A stretch of DNA of 64,000 nt from Geotrypetes seraphini (Eukaryota > Chordata > Amphibia > Gymnophiona > Dermophiidae): positions 177,291,730 to 177,355,729 of the forward strand of contig NC_047085.1 in the NCBI RefSeq assembly GCF_902459505.1, in the 5' to 3' direction. Each line of letters opens with the position of its first letter. Positions within the stretch are counted from its first letter, which is position 1. Positions 32,160 to 43,175 of this stretch are shown in pieces. Under the pieces are notes generated by a model. That model saw nothing but the letters and a program-made list of their open reading frames with translations. It had not been told where the DNA came from and searched no databases. The translations under genes were made by a program, and so were the position numbers.

Positions 32160-32830
32160 CTTTATTTATTCAGTTTTCTACACCGTTCTCCCAAGGGAGC
32201 TCAGAACAGTTTACATGAATTTATTCAGGCACTCAAGCATTTTTCCCTATCTGTCCCGGGGGGGGGCCTCACAATCTATCTAATGTACTTGGGGCAATGG
32301 AGGGATTAAAGGGCAAATTCTATAAGAAGTGCCCAAAAGTTAGGCGTCGTTCAGCGCCATTCAAGTAAAATTGGGTGTTGTATAGTGAATCACGCTGAGC
32401 GGCATCTATTTTGGAGGCGCCCATTAAATAGGCCAGCTCTAGGCACAACTAAAAGTTAGGCCCCCATGCGATCGCTTAAGCACGCTTAAGAGCAGTGATT
32501 CTTTAAGAAGGCGCCTAACACATAGCCACGCCCACGCCTAACATACATAGCACCTATTTTTTGAAGGCCACCTAAATTTTTAGAGACGCCTTGTTACAGA
32601 ATCACGCTTTCTTGATAGGCACCTATGTTTCAATCAGTGCTGATTAAAAAGCTTAATTGAGCTTGTTATTCAATTTAGATAGGCGCCTATCTAGTTGGGC
32701 GTCTCCGAAATAGGTGCCTAACTTTAGGAACTGGTTACAGAATTTGGGCCTAAGTGACTTGCCCAGGGCCACAAGGAGCAGCGTGGTTTTAGTTGTTCTT
32801 TATCTGCCTGCATGTCGATTGTAGAAGCAG
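32160..32830 (-). mobile_element. tRNA-type SINE with L2-like tail, split by a MITE
   Basis: In minus sense the left part (32160-32309) is the tail half: 'gttctgagctcccttgggag' and an AATA-rich end. The right part (32751-32830) is the 'ccctgggcaagtcactta' segment next to the tRNA-like head. The PIF-like MITE at 32310-32750 interrupts exactly between them, with TAA repeated on both sides. The head is incomplete. Confidence 0.6.
32310..32750. mobile_element. PIF-like MITE, TAA duplication
   Basis: AGGGCAAATTCTATAAGAAG at the left, ...GGTTACAGAATTTGGGCC at the right, TAA at 32307-32309 and 32751-32753. 441 bp with 'aggcgcc/ggcgcct' motifs. The duplication inside a known SINE confirms the boundaries. 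Confidence 0.8.
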
Positions 32831-33016
32831 TTCCTATTGCCCAAACAAAATTTAAAAGGCGTAGTCTACAGAAATTTCTAACATAGCTTAGAAACTTCTG
32901 TGGGCATTGGGCAAGATTTATTCCATCAGCCTAGGTGAATTTGGGATCCTTTCTTATGGATCACGAGTAAGAAGACAAGCCTCTTTAATAGCCTTATTAA
33001 GCAATTAACTAACAAA

Positions 33017-33152
33017 GGCCCCCTTTTATCAAGATGCGTTAGGGCTTTTTATCACCACCCGCTGTGGTAAAAAAATTCCTATGAGCATCGGAGCTTTCAC
33101 CGCAGCAGGCGGCGATAAAAAAACCCTAATGCAGATTGATAAAAGGGGGTCC
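33017..33152. mobile_element. Hairpin MITE, AAA flanks
   Basis: GGCCCCCTTTTATCAAGATG pairs with gattgataaaagggggtcc. AAA flanks both ends. Internal 'ctttttatcaccacccgctg/ cgataaaaa' completes the palindrome. Confidence 0.75.
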
Positions 33153-33208
33153 AAAGTGTTGTGTTGCAAGTACGAGAGGGAAAATAGGAACAAGTTGATA
33201 GTTTAGGC

Positions 33209-36207
33209 CAGTGTTCTTCAACCTTTTTACACCCGTGGACCGGCAGAAAAAAAATAATTATTTTGTGGACCGGCAAACTACTAGGACTAAAATTTAAAAA
33301 TCCCGTTTCCGCCCCATCTCCGCGAGCTCGGTCCCCACAAATCATCTGATCCCATCCACACAAGCCTCAGTTATGATTTTATATTGAATGTATTTTATTA
33401 AAGTATAAAAAGAAACAATATTCTGTAGAATTGTCATTTTATAAATACAAATAATTCAGAGCAAGGATCAACAAAACCCCTGTCTCCCCTCCCCTTCACA
33501 TATATCCCCTCTACTATCAAGAAAACTGAACAAGCCAAATTATTACAGAATGCTACACAGAAATATCATGCTAACAGAATACTGAAGTAACACATGACAG
33601 GAATAGTTTTAGGGGAGTGCAACTAGGGCAACTGCCCCCTGGTCAGAGAGCGCCCTAAGCCAGCTGAAAGTTAAAGAAGCACTGCCTGGGTTTTGCAGTC
33701 CCCAGTTATGTCTAACACCAGCTCTAGCAGGATATATATTTCAAATCTGATATATTCTAATCACAAAATAGAAATAAAATTATTTTTTTCTACCTTTTGT
33801 CGTCTCTGGTTTCTGCTTTCAATCTTTTTTTCACTCTCTTCCTTCCAGCGTATGCCCTCTCTGTCTCTTCAATCCAGCATCTGCCCCTTCCATCCACTAT
33901 CTGTCCTCTCCCCCTTCTATGTCCCTCTCCCCTTTCCATCCAGCTTGTGCCCCTCTCTCCTATTTACATGATTCATTCCAGCTTCACTGCTCTCTTCATT
34001 TTTATCTCTCCTACACCAGATCTATCATCGTTGTCCCTCTGCTTATTTTTCTGCTGACCCCTTCCTATCATCAATCTCTCTACTTTCTCATGCCTGTGTC
34101 TCCCCTTCCCCTCCTCTAATCTCTCTGCCAGCTGTTTCCTTCCTTTTTTCATTCTCCCTTCCCTTCCCTCCTCTAACTCTCTTCCCTTCCTCCCCTCCCA
34201 GCAGCATCTCTCCGTCTCCCTCTCCAGTAGCAGCTGTCCCTTTTTTTTCCTTGCCCAGCAGCTTCCCAGATTCCTTTCCCTCCTCCCCTCCCAGAAGCAT
34301 CTCTCCTTCTCCCTCTCCAGTAGCAGCTGTACCTTTTTTTTTCCTTGCCCAGCAGCTTCCCAGATTCCTTTCCCTCCTCCCCTCCCAGAAGCATCTCTCC
34401 TTCTTCTCCCTCTCCAGTAGCAGCTGTCCCTTTTTTTATCTTGCCCAGCAGCTTCCCAGATTCCTTTCCCTCCTCCCCTCCCAGAAGCATCTCTCCTTCT
34501 TCTCCCTCTCCAGTAGCAGCTGTCCCTTTTTTTTATCTTGCCCAGCAGCTTCCCAGATTCCTTTCCCTCCTCCCCTCCCAGAAGCATCTCTCCTTCTTCT
34601 TCTCCCTGTCCAGTAGCAGCTGTCCCTTTTTTTATCTTGCCCAGCAGCTTCCCAGATTCCTTTCCCTCCTCCCCTCGAAGAAGCATCTCTCCTTCTTCTC
34701 CCTCTCCAGTAGCAGCTGTCCTTTTTTTTCCTGGCCCAGCAGCTTCCCAGATTCCTTTCCCTCCTCCCCTCCCAGATGCATCTCTCCTTCTCCTTCTCCC
34801 TCTCCAGTAGCAGCTGTCCCTTTTTTCCCCTGGCCCAGCAGCTTCCCAGATTCCTTTCCCTCCTCCCCTCCCAGATGCATCTCTCCTTCTCCTTCTCCCT
34901 CTCCAGTAGCAGCTGTCCCTTTTTTTTCCTGGCCCAGCAGCTTCCCAGATTCCTTTCCCTCCTCCCCTCCCAGATGCATCTCTCCTTCTCCTTCTCCCTC
35001 TCCAGTAGCAGCTGTCCCTTTTTTTTCCTGGCCCAGCAGCTTCCCAGATTCCTTTCCCTCCTCCCCTCCCAGAAGCATCTCTCCTTCTCCCTCTCCAGTA
35101 GCAGCTGTCCCTTTTTTCCTGGCCCAGCAGCTTCCCAGATTCCTTTCCCTCCTCCCCTCCCAGATGCATCTCTCCTTCTCCTTCTCCCTCTCCAGTAGCA
35201 GCTGTCCCTTTTTTTCCCTGGCCCAGCAGCTTCCCAGATTCCTTTCCCTCCTCCCCTCCCAGATGCATCTCTCCTTCTCCTTCTCCCTCTCCAGTAGCAG
35301 CTGTCCCTTTTTTTTCCTGGCCCAGCAGCTTCCCAGATTCCTTTCCCTCCTCCCCTCCCAGAAGCATCTCTCCTTCTCCCTCTCCAGTAGCAGCTGTCCC
35401 TTTTTTTTCCTGGCCCAGCAGCTTCCCAGATTCCTTTCCCTCCTCCCCTCCCAGATGCATCTCTACTTCTCCTTCTCCCTCTCCAGTAGCAGCTGTCCCT
35501 TTTTTTTCCTGGCCCAGCAGCTTCCCAGATTCTTTTCCCTCCTCCCCTCCCAGATGCATCTCTCCTTCTCCCTCTCCAGTAGCAGCTGTCCCTTTTTTTC
35601 CTGGCCCAGCAGCTTCCCAGATTATTTTCCCTCCTCCCCTCCCAGATGCATCTCTCCTTCTCCTTCTCCCTCTCCAGTAGCAGCTGTCCCTTTTTTTTCC
35701 TGGCCCAGCAGCTTCCCAGATTCCTTTCCCTCCTCCCCTCCCAGAAGCATCTCTCCTTCTCCCTTTCCAGTAGCAGCTGTCCCTTTTTTCCCCTGCCCAG
35801 CAGCTTCCCAGACTGATAGTGGTTTTCTCCCCTCCCAGCAGCTCTTCTTACTTCCCAGCGCAGCGATTCACAGAAGGCAGCCTCGGGTCCTTTGTTGGGT
35901 CGCGCCGCCTCTGAGGAAAGAGGAAGTTGCATCATCAGAGGCAGCCGCGACTTAGCAAAAGCCCCGAGGCTGCCTTCGTGAATCGCTGCGCTGGGAAGTA
36001 AAGGAGAGCTGCAGAGAGGGGAGAAAGCCACTGTCGGAGGCTCCCCAAGATCTCTCCGGCCCAGCGCACGCTTCCGATGCTGATCTTGCCGGTCCTGCGC
36101 GGACCGGCAGGAAGTTCAAATGAGTCAATCTTGCCGGTCCTGCGCGGACCGGCAAAAATTTCCTGCGGACCGATACCGGTCCGCGGACCGGCGGTTGAAG
36201 AACTGTG
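33209..36207. mobile_element. hAT-type non-autonomous element with a minisatellite inside
   Basis: CAGTGTTCTTCAACCTTTTT begins the element and ...CCGGCGGTTGAAGAACTGTG ends it. The sub-termini share 'ggaccggca' boxes (33238, 33268, 36098-36190). GTTTAGGC lies on both sides (33201-33208, 36208-36215), a perfect 8-bp duplication typical of hAT. The start resembles the CAGTGGTTCTCAACC ends of known hAT (Charlie-like) elements. At 35837-36016 an inverted repeat (tacttcccagcgcagcgatt and complement) lies near the right end. No transposase. The 34.2-35.8 kb interior is a tandem array listed separately. Confidence 0.9.
34200..35810. repeat. Minisatellite, 17 copies of a 93-100 bp unit
   Basis: The motif 'tccagtagcagctgtccc' recurs 17 times from 34231 to 35774 at spacings of 93-100 bp (mean about 96). 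Units read 'cagcagcttcccagattcct', 'ttccctcctcccctcccaga', '(a/t)gcatctctccttctcc'. Length variation comes from extra TTC triplets and a T-run. Frames of over 500 codons open on both strands only because the unit has no stops in several frames; they are not genes. The pyrimidine-rich strand is the plus strand. Confidence 0.95.
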
Positions 36208-36215
36208 GTTTAGGC

Positions 36216-37630
36216 TTTTAAAAATAATCAGATTAAATCTGGAGAGAGAAGACTAAATAAACAGAATTTCTAGTCTGAGAGCATATCATGAAAATCTATG
36301 CTGGAGAATGTAGTTAATTGTATGTTATGTGCCATCAAGTTGATATCAACTTGTGGCGAACCTATAGATAATTGCTCTGATCTGCATTCAGTTTTTGCTC
36401 AGGTGGCTAATTGTTGATAGAGGGGCACTGATCCATTATATTTCCAGTCTTTCTATTTTGCATTGACTATCAATCTTGCCAGGTATAATGTCTTCATCCT
36501 AAGACAAGAAGGCAGCATATTCTCACAAGTGGATGACATATCCAAGGAACTTGGTATGGACAGTGTTGCACTGTACTGTCACTTAAAACATTTTGAAAGT
36601 CTCTAGACTGCCTATTCTGCGCATGTGTCGGTGCCTTCCTACTGACGTCAGCTCGTGGGACCATCAGTTATTAATTTTTCACAGAGCTAAGAAGCTGTTT
36701 TTCTTGAAGTCTTTCCAAGTACGTCAAACTTTTGACTTGTTGCCGTCCTGTCCTAATTGTTCCTCATTATTTTACTTTTTATTTTGTTTCCTGTCAATCA
36801 TGTTAAAAATGTTTAATTTTTAACCAAATATTTCTTTAGGGCTTCGGAGCTCCTCTCAGCCTGGCTATATCATGGTCTAATATATATGTGAGATGGACAT
36901 CCATATTCTAAGTTGGATGTCTTTTCTAAAAATGCCACTCTTTATGTCTCATTTTACATCTCAATTTAAGAAAAAAATATACTTATTTCAGATTAGAATA
37001 GTCATCCAGCAATTTTATAATACCACTACAGTGCATTATCATTCTAAATAGATGTAGGTTGTAATTAAGGAATTTGCCTGTTCAAATGTCAAATCTGCAT
37101 GAAGACACAAGAGGCTTAACATTTGCATAGGCTGAAAGGCTGAATAACTTTATAATTTGCATTTAAAAGCCTGTCATAATTATATGTCATTGATATTACA
37201 GAACCAAATGAAAAAGTAATTAATCTGAAGCTCTTCTTTAATACCTGTGCTATCTTTAAATAATGTTGACCTGTTCTGTAATAGTTAAATGCATGAAATT
37301 GCTACCCAATGCCTGAAGATAGTGCAGATGTTTCTAGAGCCATTAAAAGTCTATAACACAAATCTCAGTTTGAACACATAATGATGTTTTTCTATAGATT
37401 CAGCAGTGATTACAGTGCCAGGCTTTATAAATTATGGGGTTGATATCACTATGCAACAAAATTTTAATTTATTTTTGGTCCTGGGTAATAAATGTTCTTT
37501 CTTAATTGCCTATGCCACAAAAATATAGAAAATGGCTATCATTCCCCTCAAACTTTGCTTTTGAGATCAGGACATTGATATTTTGACATTTATCTTTTTT
37601 GCAGTACATTCCAGATTGATTCCAAGCTGA
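36216..37630. other. Largely unique AT-rich DNA
   Basis: 36316-36500 resembles an antisense RTE/BovB-derived tail (gtgccatcaagttgatatca then cttgtggcgaacctat). 36600-36830 has 'ctgacgtcag' (36642-36651), a cAMP-response-like palindrome. 37020-37340 is AT-rich single-copy DNA with TAATTA-type sites (aaaaagtaattaatctgaag) and no repeat match in the window. No reading frame is convincing. Confidence 0.4.
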
Positions 37631-37633
37631 GTA

Positions 37634-37797
37634 AACCTTTACTAAGGCACACTAGTGCATCTTAGCACGCACTAAAAATTAGCACACACTACTTGCTAAT
37701 GCGTGCCAACGCGTCCATTATATCCTATGGACACATTGCCACGCATTAGCATGTAGCATGCGCTAAGATGCACTAGTGTGCCTTAGTAAAAGGACTT
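37634..37797. mobile_element. Hairpin MITE, TTA family
   Basis: 'cctttactaaggcacactag' pairs with 'actagtgtgccttagtaaaa'. TTA follows the right end. The centre is 'ccattatatcctatgg'. Confidence 0.75.
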
Positions 37798-37803
37798 CTT
37801 AGT

Positions 37804-38435
37804 GGCCCCTTTGCTAAGGCACAGTAGGGTATTGCTGTATGGCAAACAATATCGTAGGCGTGCCATACTTGCTGTGGGGTAAAAAAGATTTACCACACAG
37901 CAATTCAGGCAGTAAGGCTTACAATGGCTATGAACACAGATGGACAGAGGAAGGGGCATGTTGTGGACATGCATACCCCAAAGGAACTGGCGTGCTGTGG
38001 TAAAGGCATATGTTGCTTCTTACCTCTGGGTTAGCACAGAAGTCTTTACCACCTGCAAAAAGGCAGGCAGTAAGGACTATTCAGAGAGGCTGTTTATTAT
38101 TTATTTAAAAAAATTATAAACTGTTTAAACCTAAATAGTTTACATATCGTTGCATACATAATTCAATAAGACAAATAAAATCAAACAAACATTAACATAT
38201 AATCATCCGAAAATCACGTACAGTGTGTGTGGCCAGAAACCTGCCTCTCTGCAGACATACCTACAAGCCACACTTTTTTGACCTGTGGTAATTTCTGAAT
38301 TGCTGAGGGCCAAAATTGGTGCTAGGTACCTATACTCAAATCTGGGTAACCTATATAAAATCTAGGAGCAAGTGTGCAGGAAAGTCTCACATTAACGGTA
38401 AGCCCAAATTTAATGCACCTTAGTAAAAGGGTCCC
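37804..38435. mobile_element. TTA-family MITE with an antisense L2 tail inside
   Basis: 'ggcccctttgctaaggcaca' starts it and 'gcaccttagtaaaagggtccc' ends it. Between about 38090 and 38235 an AT-rich antisense L2-like tail (ataaactgtttaaacctaaa) interrupts. It abuts the previous MITE. Confidence 0.55.
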
Positions 38436-38603
38436 AATGTTTTCCAGATCTATGGACAATAAAATTATAACATGCAACAGTGGAGAGTAATCAGCCATAA
38501 GCCAACCAGGGGGAATATAATTGGCACGCAATGATGTATAAAATTTCTGGTCTAGAATTTTTATAAAATTAGGCCAACAATAAACCACTAAAAACTGCGA
38601 AAA

Positions 38604-39299
38604 ATATACATATAACAAAGAAAAAACAATTGGCAGAACCCTTCACATCCCCTCAAAGATCCGACGCTGGCTCTTACTTAATTTTAATAAAATAGCGAGA
38701 CATCTCAGTTGGCGTTATTTTGCCCTCGGTTGGAGTTCCTGCATTTCTATGAGAGTTTATTGTTCTCTGGCATTCAAGATTTTTTCTTCATCGTGTTTCC
38801 AGTTGGGACTTAATTGGATGTTTCAGCTCCTGATGAAGTTTGCGAAACGGAGCTCTGTCGAGCCAAGACAGTTACCTGCTGAGACTCAGATAAGTTTTGC
38901 GAATTGTTTGTGATTTTTCCAAATCATTTTTCTACATTTTGAGCACTTTTGAAAATATATTATTGTGGGACGGGGCTTTTTGAGTCGCCCATATTGTCCC
39001 TCCACTCCCCTCTCAGAGCTTTCTGCTGCGCATTTATTTATTTATTTGCTCTCTCTATCATTATTTATTGTTATGGAGACTGAATGATGTACAGGGCAGG
39101 ACTTATTTAGGTTTGCTAACCTGGTGCTTGGTCCCCTATAAAGTCTCCTGCCTGGGGCCGCAAGAGTTACAAGTGAATTTAACTTTGGCCTGTATTGAGG
39201 TGTCTCACTATTTAATTAAAATTAAGTAAGAGACAGTGTTGGCTCTTTGAGGGGATGTAAAGGGTTCTGCCAATTGTTTTTTTCTTTGTTACATGTATC
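38604..39299. repeat. Fold-back element with ~100-bp arms
   Basis: 'caattggcagaacccttcac' followed by 'atcccctcaaagatcc' at 38627-38672 is answered by its complement at 39236-39290, and pairing continues through 'cttacttaattttaataaaa'. The arms are about 90 percent alike over 100 bp. The loop carries 'cctgatgaagtttgcgaaac'. Confidence 0.8.
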
Positions 39300-39890
39300 T
39301 ACAATTTTTATAGTCATCTGTTTCAGAGATAAAATGTTCTGTTCATTATGGATTTCGATGTGCTAAATTTAAATATGAATACAGATGTTCTGGAGATAAT
39401 TTATTAAACACAGACATATAAAACCATGAAAATTCAATTTAAAAAGTAGAATGCTAAAAAATATGGTGATAAAAATCTACCCGGACCCTACACGGTCCGT
39501 GTTTCAGCGAACACGCCTTCCTCAGGGGTCCTAAAAGGAAGAGGTAATGATGAATAATGCGAAAGATGAAAAGATACAAAGATAAAAAGATAAGAAGTGA
39601 CTGTGATGACAATCTGAAGCATGCATATTAGTGTCTATACTCAACTGCAAGATAAAGCAAGTGAGCCAAGTGTGATCATGCTATATATAGAGGCTTGAAA
39701 CATCGACAAGAGACACGAGAGGAAAAAATGTGCCAAAAAAGACCGAGAAGAAAAACTGCCATAATGTGTATTAGAGTATAAGATTAAGCACAGAAATCTA
39801 TAAAGTACCTAAGGGAAGACATAAGAATGAAAAGTTAATGGAATGAAGAAACCATAGTGAGTGTCTGATTTTGAAAACATGAAGAGATAT
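39300..39890. other. Unassigned DNA with a repeated motif
   Basis: 39481-39531 holds in minus sense 'cctgaggaaggcgtgttcgc' then 'tgaaacacggaccgtgtagg', matching the motif at 27.8 and 38.8 kb in form. No gene. Confidence 0.35.
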
Positions 39891-39894
39891 GTGA

Positions 39895-40045
39895 CACAAT
39901 GTAATGACAAGAAGACATTATACATACCAATGGTTTGCAAACTCACATATAAAGAATTGGACTGAAAACAGTCTATTGTCCAATTCTTTATATGTGAGTT
40001 TGCAAACCATTGGTATGTATAATGTCTTCTCGTCATTACATTGTG
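39895..40045. repeat. Snap-back hairpin, 68-bp arms, 15-bp loop
   Basis: The left arm 39895-39962 (cacaatgtaatgacaagaag onward) and right arm 39978-40045 are complementary with one mismatch by eye; the loop is tgaaaacagtctatt. There are no known MITE ends. If transcribed, it would fold into a long, almost perfect double-stranded RNA. Confidence 0.9.
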
Positions 40046-40074
40046 CTTAATCTTATACATTGTGCTTAATCACA

Positions 40075-40742
40075 CACAGGGGTGTGTGGACGGGGGTCTT
40101 GTGGGGGGGGGGGGTTACAGGTCAGGGGGTTTGGAGGTGTTGTTAGCCTTCTGGCAGGAGGGCCTAGCCTCCCTCCTGCTGGTCAGCTGTTCGAGGGTTT
40201 GGGGGAGGGTTTCCAGCAGGAGGGCTTGGACTCGCTCCTGCTGGTCAGCTGATCTGGGGTTCAGGGGAGGGTTTCCGGCAGGAGGGCTTGGGCTCCCTCC
40301 TGCTGGTGATCATGGCAGTTAAGTGTGGGGGGGGGATGTATGTTGGCAGGAGAGATTGAGCATCTCTTCTGCCGCGATCGTTGCGGGCGGAGGGGGGGCA
40401 TAGTTCTAGGATTCTGTAATTGGTGTTGTTTTTGACAGACGCCGGTTACAGAATCCTGCTTTCAGGTGAAGGGCTGGCCCCTCCTTCGCCTAAAAGGTCT
40501 TGTTATGTGCATTTGGGACTTGGGCGATTTTGTGGTTGGGAATGTGTCTTAAGGATAGACGCAGTGGTGGTTTGGGTGATTAAACTAGTAAACGTAGAGG
40601 TAGGCCATTCCAAAAAAAACCCCAACAACCTCATTTTGGATGTTTTTTTTTTTTGGAATGGACATTTCCCTGTTGCCTGCTTTTTGCGTCTAGAGACTTA
40701 GGCCAAAAATGGACTTAGACGTTTCTTTTGATTATGCCCCTC
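40075..40742. mobile_element. Half of the GC-rich TIR element
   Basis: 'ggcaggagggcttgggctcc' units, the palindrome 'ggattctgtaattggtgttg.../ggttacagaatcct', and the terminus 'cgtttcttttgattatgcccc' match the element at 13520-15545. The other terminus is missing; it starts near the hairpin at 40045. Confidence 0.6.
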
Positions 40743-40749
40743 GTGCACA

Positions 40750-41345
40750 GCTTTAATAAAAAAAATTATAAATCTAGGTCTTTTCTTCTGTGTTTTGTTG
40801 CTTTATATTAATATAAACAAAATTTATGATGAAAGAAAATAAAAAATGTTAAATATATATTTGTATATTATAATTGGTTTGTATTACTTTATATACTGAT
40901 TATCACTGTTTATTTAAGTGATTTACAAAAAAATAATTTTAGTCTTTATTCCGTTTCTACTCAGCCCTTCTTGGCTTGCCTCTTGCATTCATGAAATGTA
41001 GCCTTTCTAACCTTGGCACTCGCACAGCATCACTTCTCCAAACTCACACTTAAATAACTACTACACAATTCTACTTGGCAGCTCTATTTATTAACAATTC
41101 CAACCATCAATTTATTTTTTCTTTTCCAATAACAATATTTAAACCCAAACCAGACAGCCATAATAACTCAGTTAATCTTTGTCTCAAACAGCTAGTCGGT
41201 AACAATTTAGCCCCTCCCTCCAACCTAAACTTTACCACATCAATGCCAAGACCTCGCTTTAACTCAAGACAGTATCACACACAAGTTTTTCACCATCCCA
41301 AGCAATCAATTTATTTCAATCCCCATATAATTGCACATTGGGAAG
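40750..41345. other. Unassigned AT-rich DNA
   Basis: No gene or known repeat recognised. Confidence 0.35.
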
Positions 41346-41349
41346 AATA

Positions 41350-42140
41350 ACTTAAATCATAGCTACCAGATGCTAGGGTCCACCTTGGGAATTGGTGCCC
41401 ATGAAAAAGATCTGGGTCTCATTGTAGACAATATGATGAAACCTTCCGCCCAATGTGCGGCAGCTGCCAAAAAGACAAACAAGATACTAGGAATAATTAA
41501 AAAAAAGGGATGGTTAACATTGCTCCATGGTGCAACCTCACTTGAAGTATTGCATTCAATTCTGGTTGCCTTATCTCAAGAAAGATATAGCAGAACTAGA
41601 AAAGGTTCAATGGAGAGTGACCAAGATTATAAAGGGGATAGAACTCCTCTTGTATGAGGAAAGAATTAAAAGGTTAGGGCTCTTTGGCTTGGAAAAGAAA
41701 TGGCTGAGGAGAGATATGATTAAAGTCTACAAAATCCTGAGTAGTGTAGAACAGGTACAAGTAGATCAATTTTTTACTCTGCCAAAAATTACAAAGACTA
41801 GGGGGATACTCGATGAAGTTACAGGGAAATATTTTTAAAACCAATAGGAGGAAATATTATTTCACTCAGAGAGTATTTTAGCTCTAGAACATTTTGCCAG
41901 AGGTTGTGGTAAGAGCGGTTAACATAGCTGGTTTTAAAAAAGGTTTGGACAAGTTCCTGGAGGAAAAGTTCATAGTCTGCTGTTGAGACAGACATGGGAA
42001 AAGCCACTGCTTGCCCTGTATTGGTGGCATGGAATGCCGCTACTATTTGGGTTTTGGCCAGGTATTTGTGACTTGGATTGACCTCCGTGAAGACGGGATT
42101 CTGGACTAGATGGACCATTGGTCTGGGAAGCAGTAGTAGA
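41350..42140 (+). mobile_element. CR1 LINE ORF2 C-terminus and 3' UTR
   Basis: KDLGLIVDNMMKPSAQCAAA then KKTNKILGIIK, and in another frame HLKYCIQFWLPYLKKDIAEL, LFGLEKKWLRRDMIKVYKIL. This is the region after the RT in CR1, matching KDLGVLVDTTMKPAAQCAAA at 62.2 kb. At least one frame change and later stops. The 3' UTR includes 'gactagatggaccattggtc'. Confidence 0.85.
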
Positions 42141-42169
42141 GTGAAAGCTTCCAGGTTGCTGAAGGCAGC

Positions 42170-42885
42170 ATGTTTACTCATAATATCTGCTGTCTGAAGA
42201 ATGAAACAGTGGCTGCCTTACTGTATCTCGTGGAGGGGAAGAATGCAGGAGGGGTTGGGTCACTGGGGGATCAAAGAGGGGGGTGGCCATTAGAGAAATG
42301 CTGGACCATGGGGTTGGAGATGGGAAATAAAAGAAAGATGCCAAACCTCTGGGGCAGGGAAGGAAAAGGGAAGGGGAGGACAGAAATGTCAGACCATGGT
42401 AGGGAAAAGGAGGAGGAGGGAAGAAAAGGCAAGAAGAAGAGATATCAGACTACAAGAAGGGAGAAAGGTAAGGAGAAATATGTCAGACTACTGGAGGTGG
42501 AGGGAAGGAGAGAGAGATGCCAGACCAGGGAAGGGAAGGAGGAGAGATAGAGATTCCAGACTAGAGTAGGGAGGAAGAAGGAAGGGAAGGAGAAGAGAGA
42601 AATACCAGATAAAAAAAAGAGGGAAAGGGAAGGAGTGAGGTTGACTACTGGAGGGGAGGGAAGGAGAGAGAGAGAGAAAGAGATGTCAGACCAGGGAAGG
42701 GAAAGAGGAGAGAGAGGTAGGGGAGAGAATGACAGAGAAATGCCAGATCACAAAGGGGGAGGAGGGAAGGAGGGAATAGTGTTACCAGACTGTGGGAAGG
42801 AGAGGATAAAGTTGTCAGACCACAAGAGGGGCGAGAAAGAGGGAGGAAATGGTGCACTGGAATGGGAGGGGTGGGAAGGGGATTT
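42170..42885. repeat. Purine-rich degenerate tandem region
   Basis: Units built around 'gaaggagagagagatgccag' recur with variation from 42340 to 42870. A similar region lies at 3.74-4.39 kb. Frames here are composition artefacts. Confidence 0.6.
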
Positions 42886-42889
42886 CCAT

Positions 42890-43175
42890 AGTGTGGTGCA
42901 AGCAGTAATACTAAGTAGAGTAGATTATTGCAATTCTCTTTATTTGGGAGTTACTAAAGTGAAGATGAAGGCACTGCAAATGTTACTTAACTCTGCAGCA
43001 AGATTGATTACTGGGGTTTCAACAATGACTCATAAAAACCCAGTGTTGAAACAACTGCACTTGTTACTATGCAGCAGAGAATACAGTTTAAGATTCTCTC
43101 AATCATATAGCAAACCTTATATCACATTTCCCCAATGGCACTAAAGGAGTTTTTAAAAAAAATCTATCAACCCAA
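42890..43175 (+). mobile_element. L2 LINE, upstream part (split by L1)
   Basis: VVQAVILSRVDYCNSLYLGV, LLNSAARLITGVSTMTHKNP and LKQLHLLLCSREYSLRF are the L2 post-RT boxes. It stops at the L1 insertion; its remainder is at 45836-46275. Confidence 0.85.

Noticed and set aside
33973-36031. Several open frames of more than 500 codons on both strands
   Set aside because: They all lie in the ~96-bp tandem array; the stop-free unit produces them in several frames at once, and the products are simple Ser/Pro- or Gly/Glu/Arg-rich repeats.
36642-36651. ctgacgtcag as a promoter element
   Set aside because: A single cAMP-response-like palindrome with no nearby gene start or CpG island; kept only as a remark.
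42170-43144. Plus-strand frames of 126 and 169 codons
   Set aside because: The first part is a purine-rich degenerate repeat; the end of the second is an L2 fragment already annotated.
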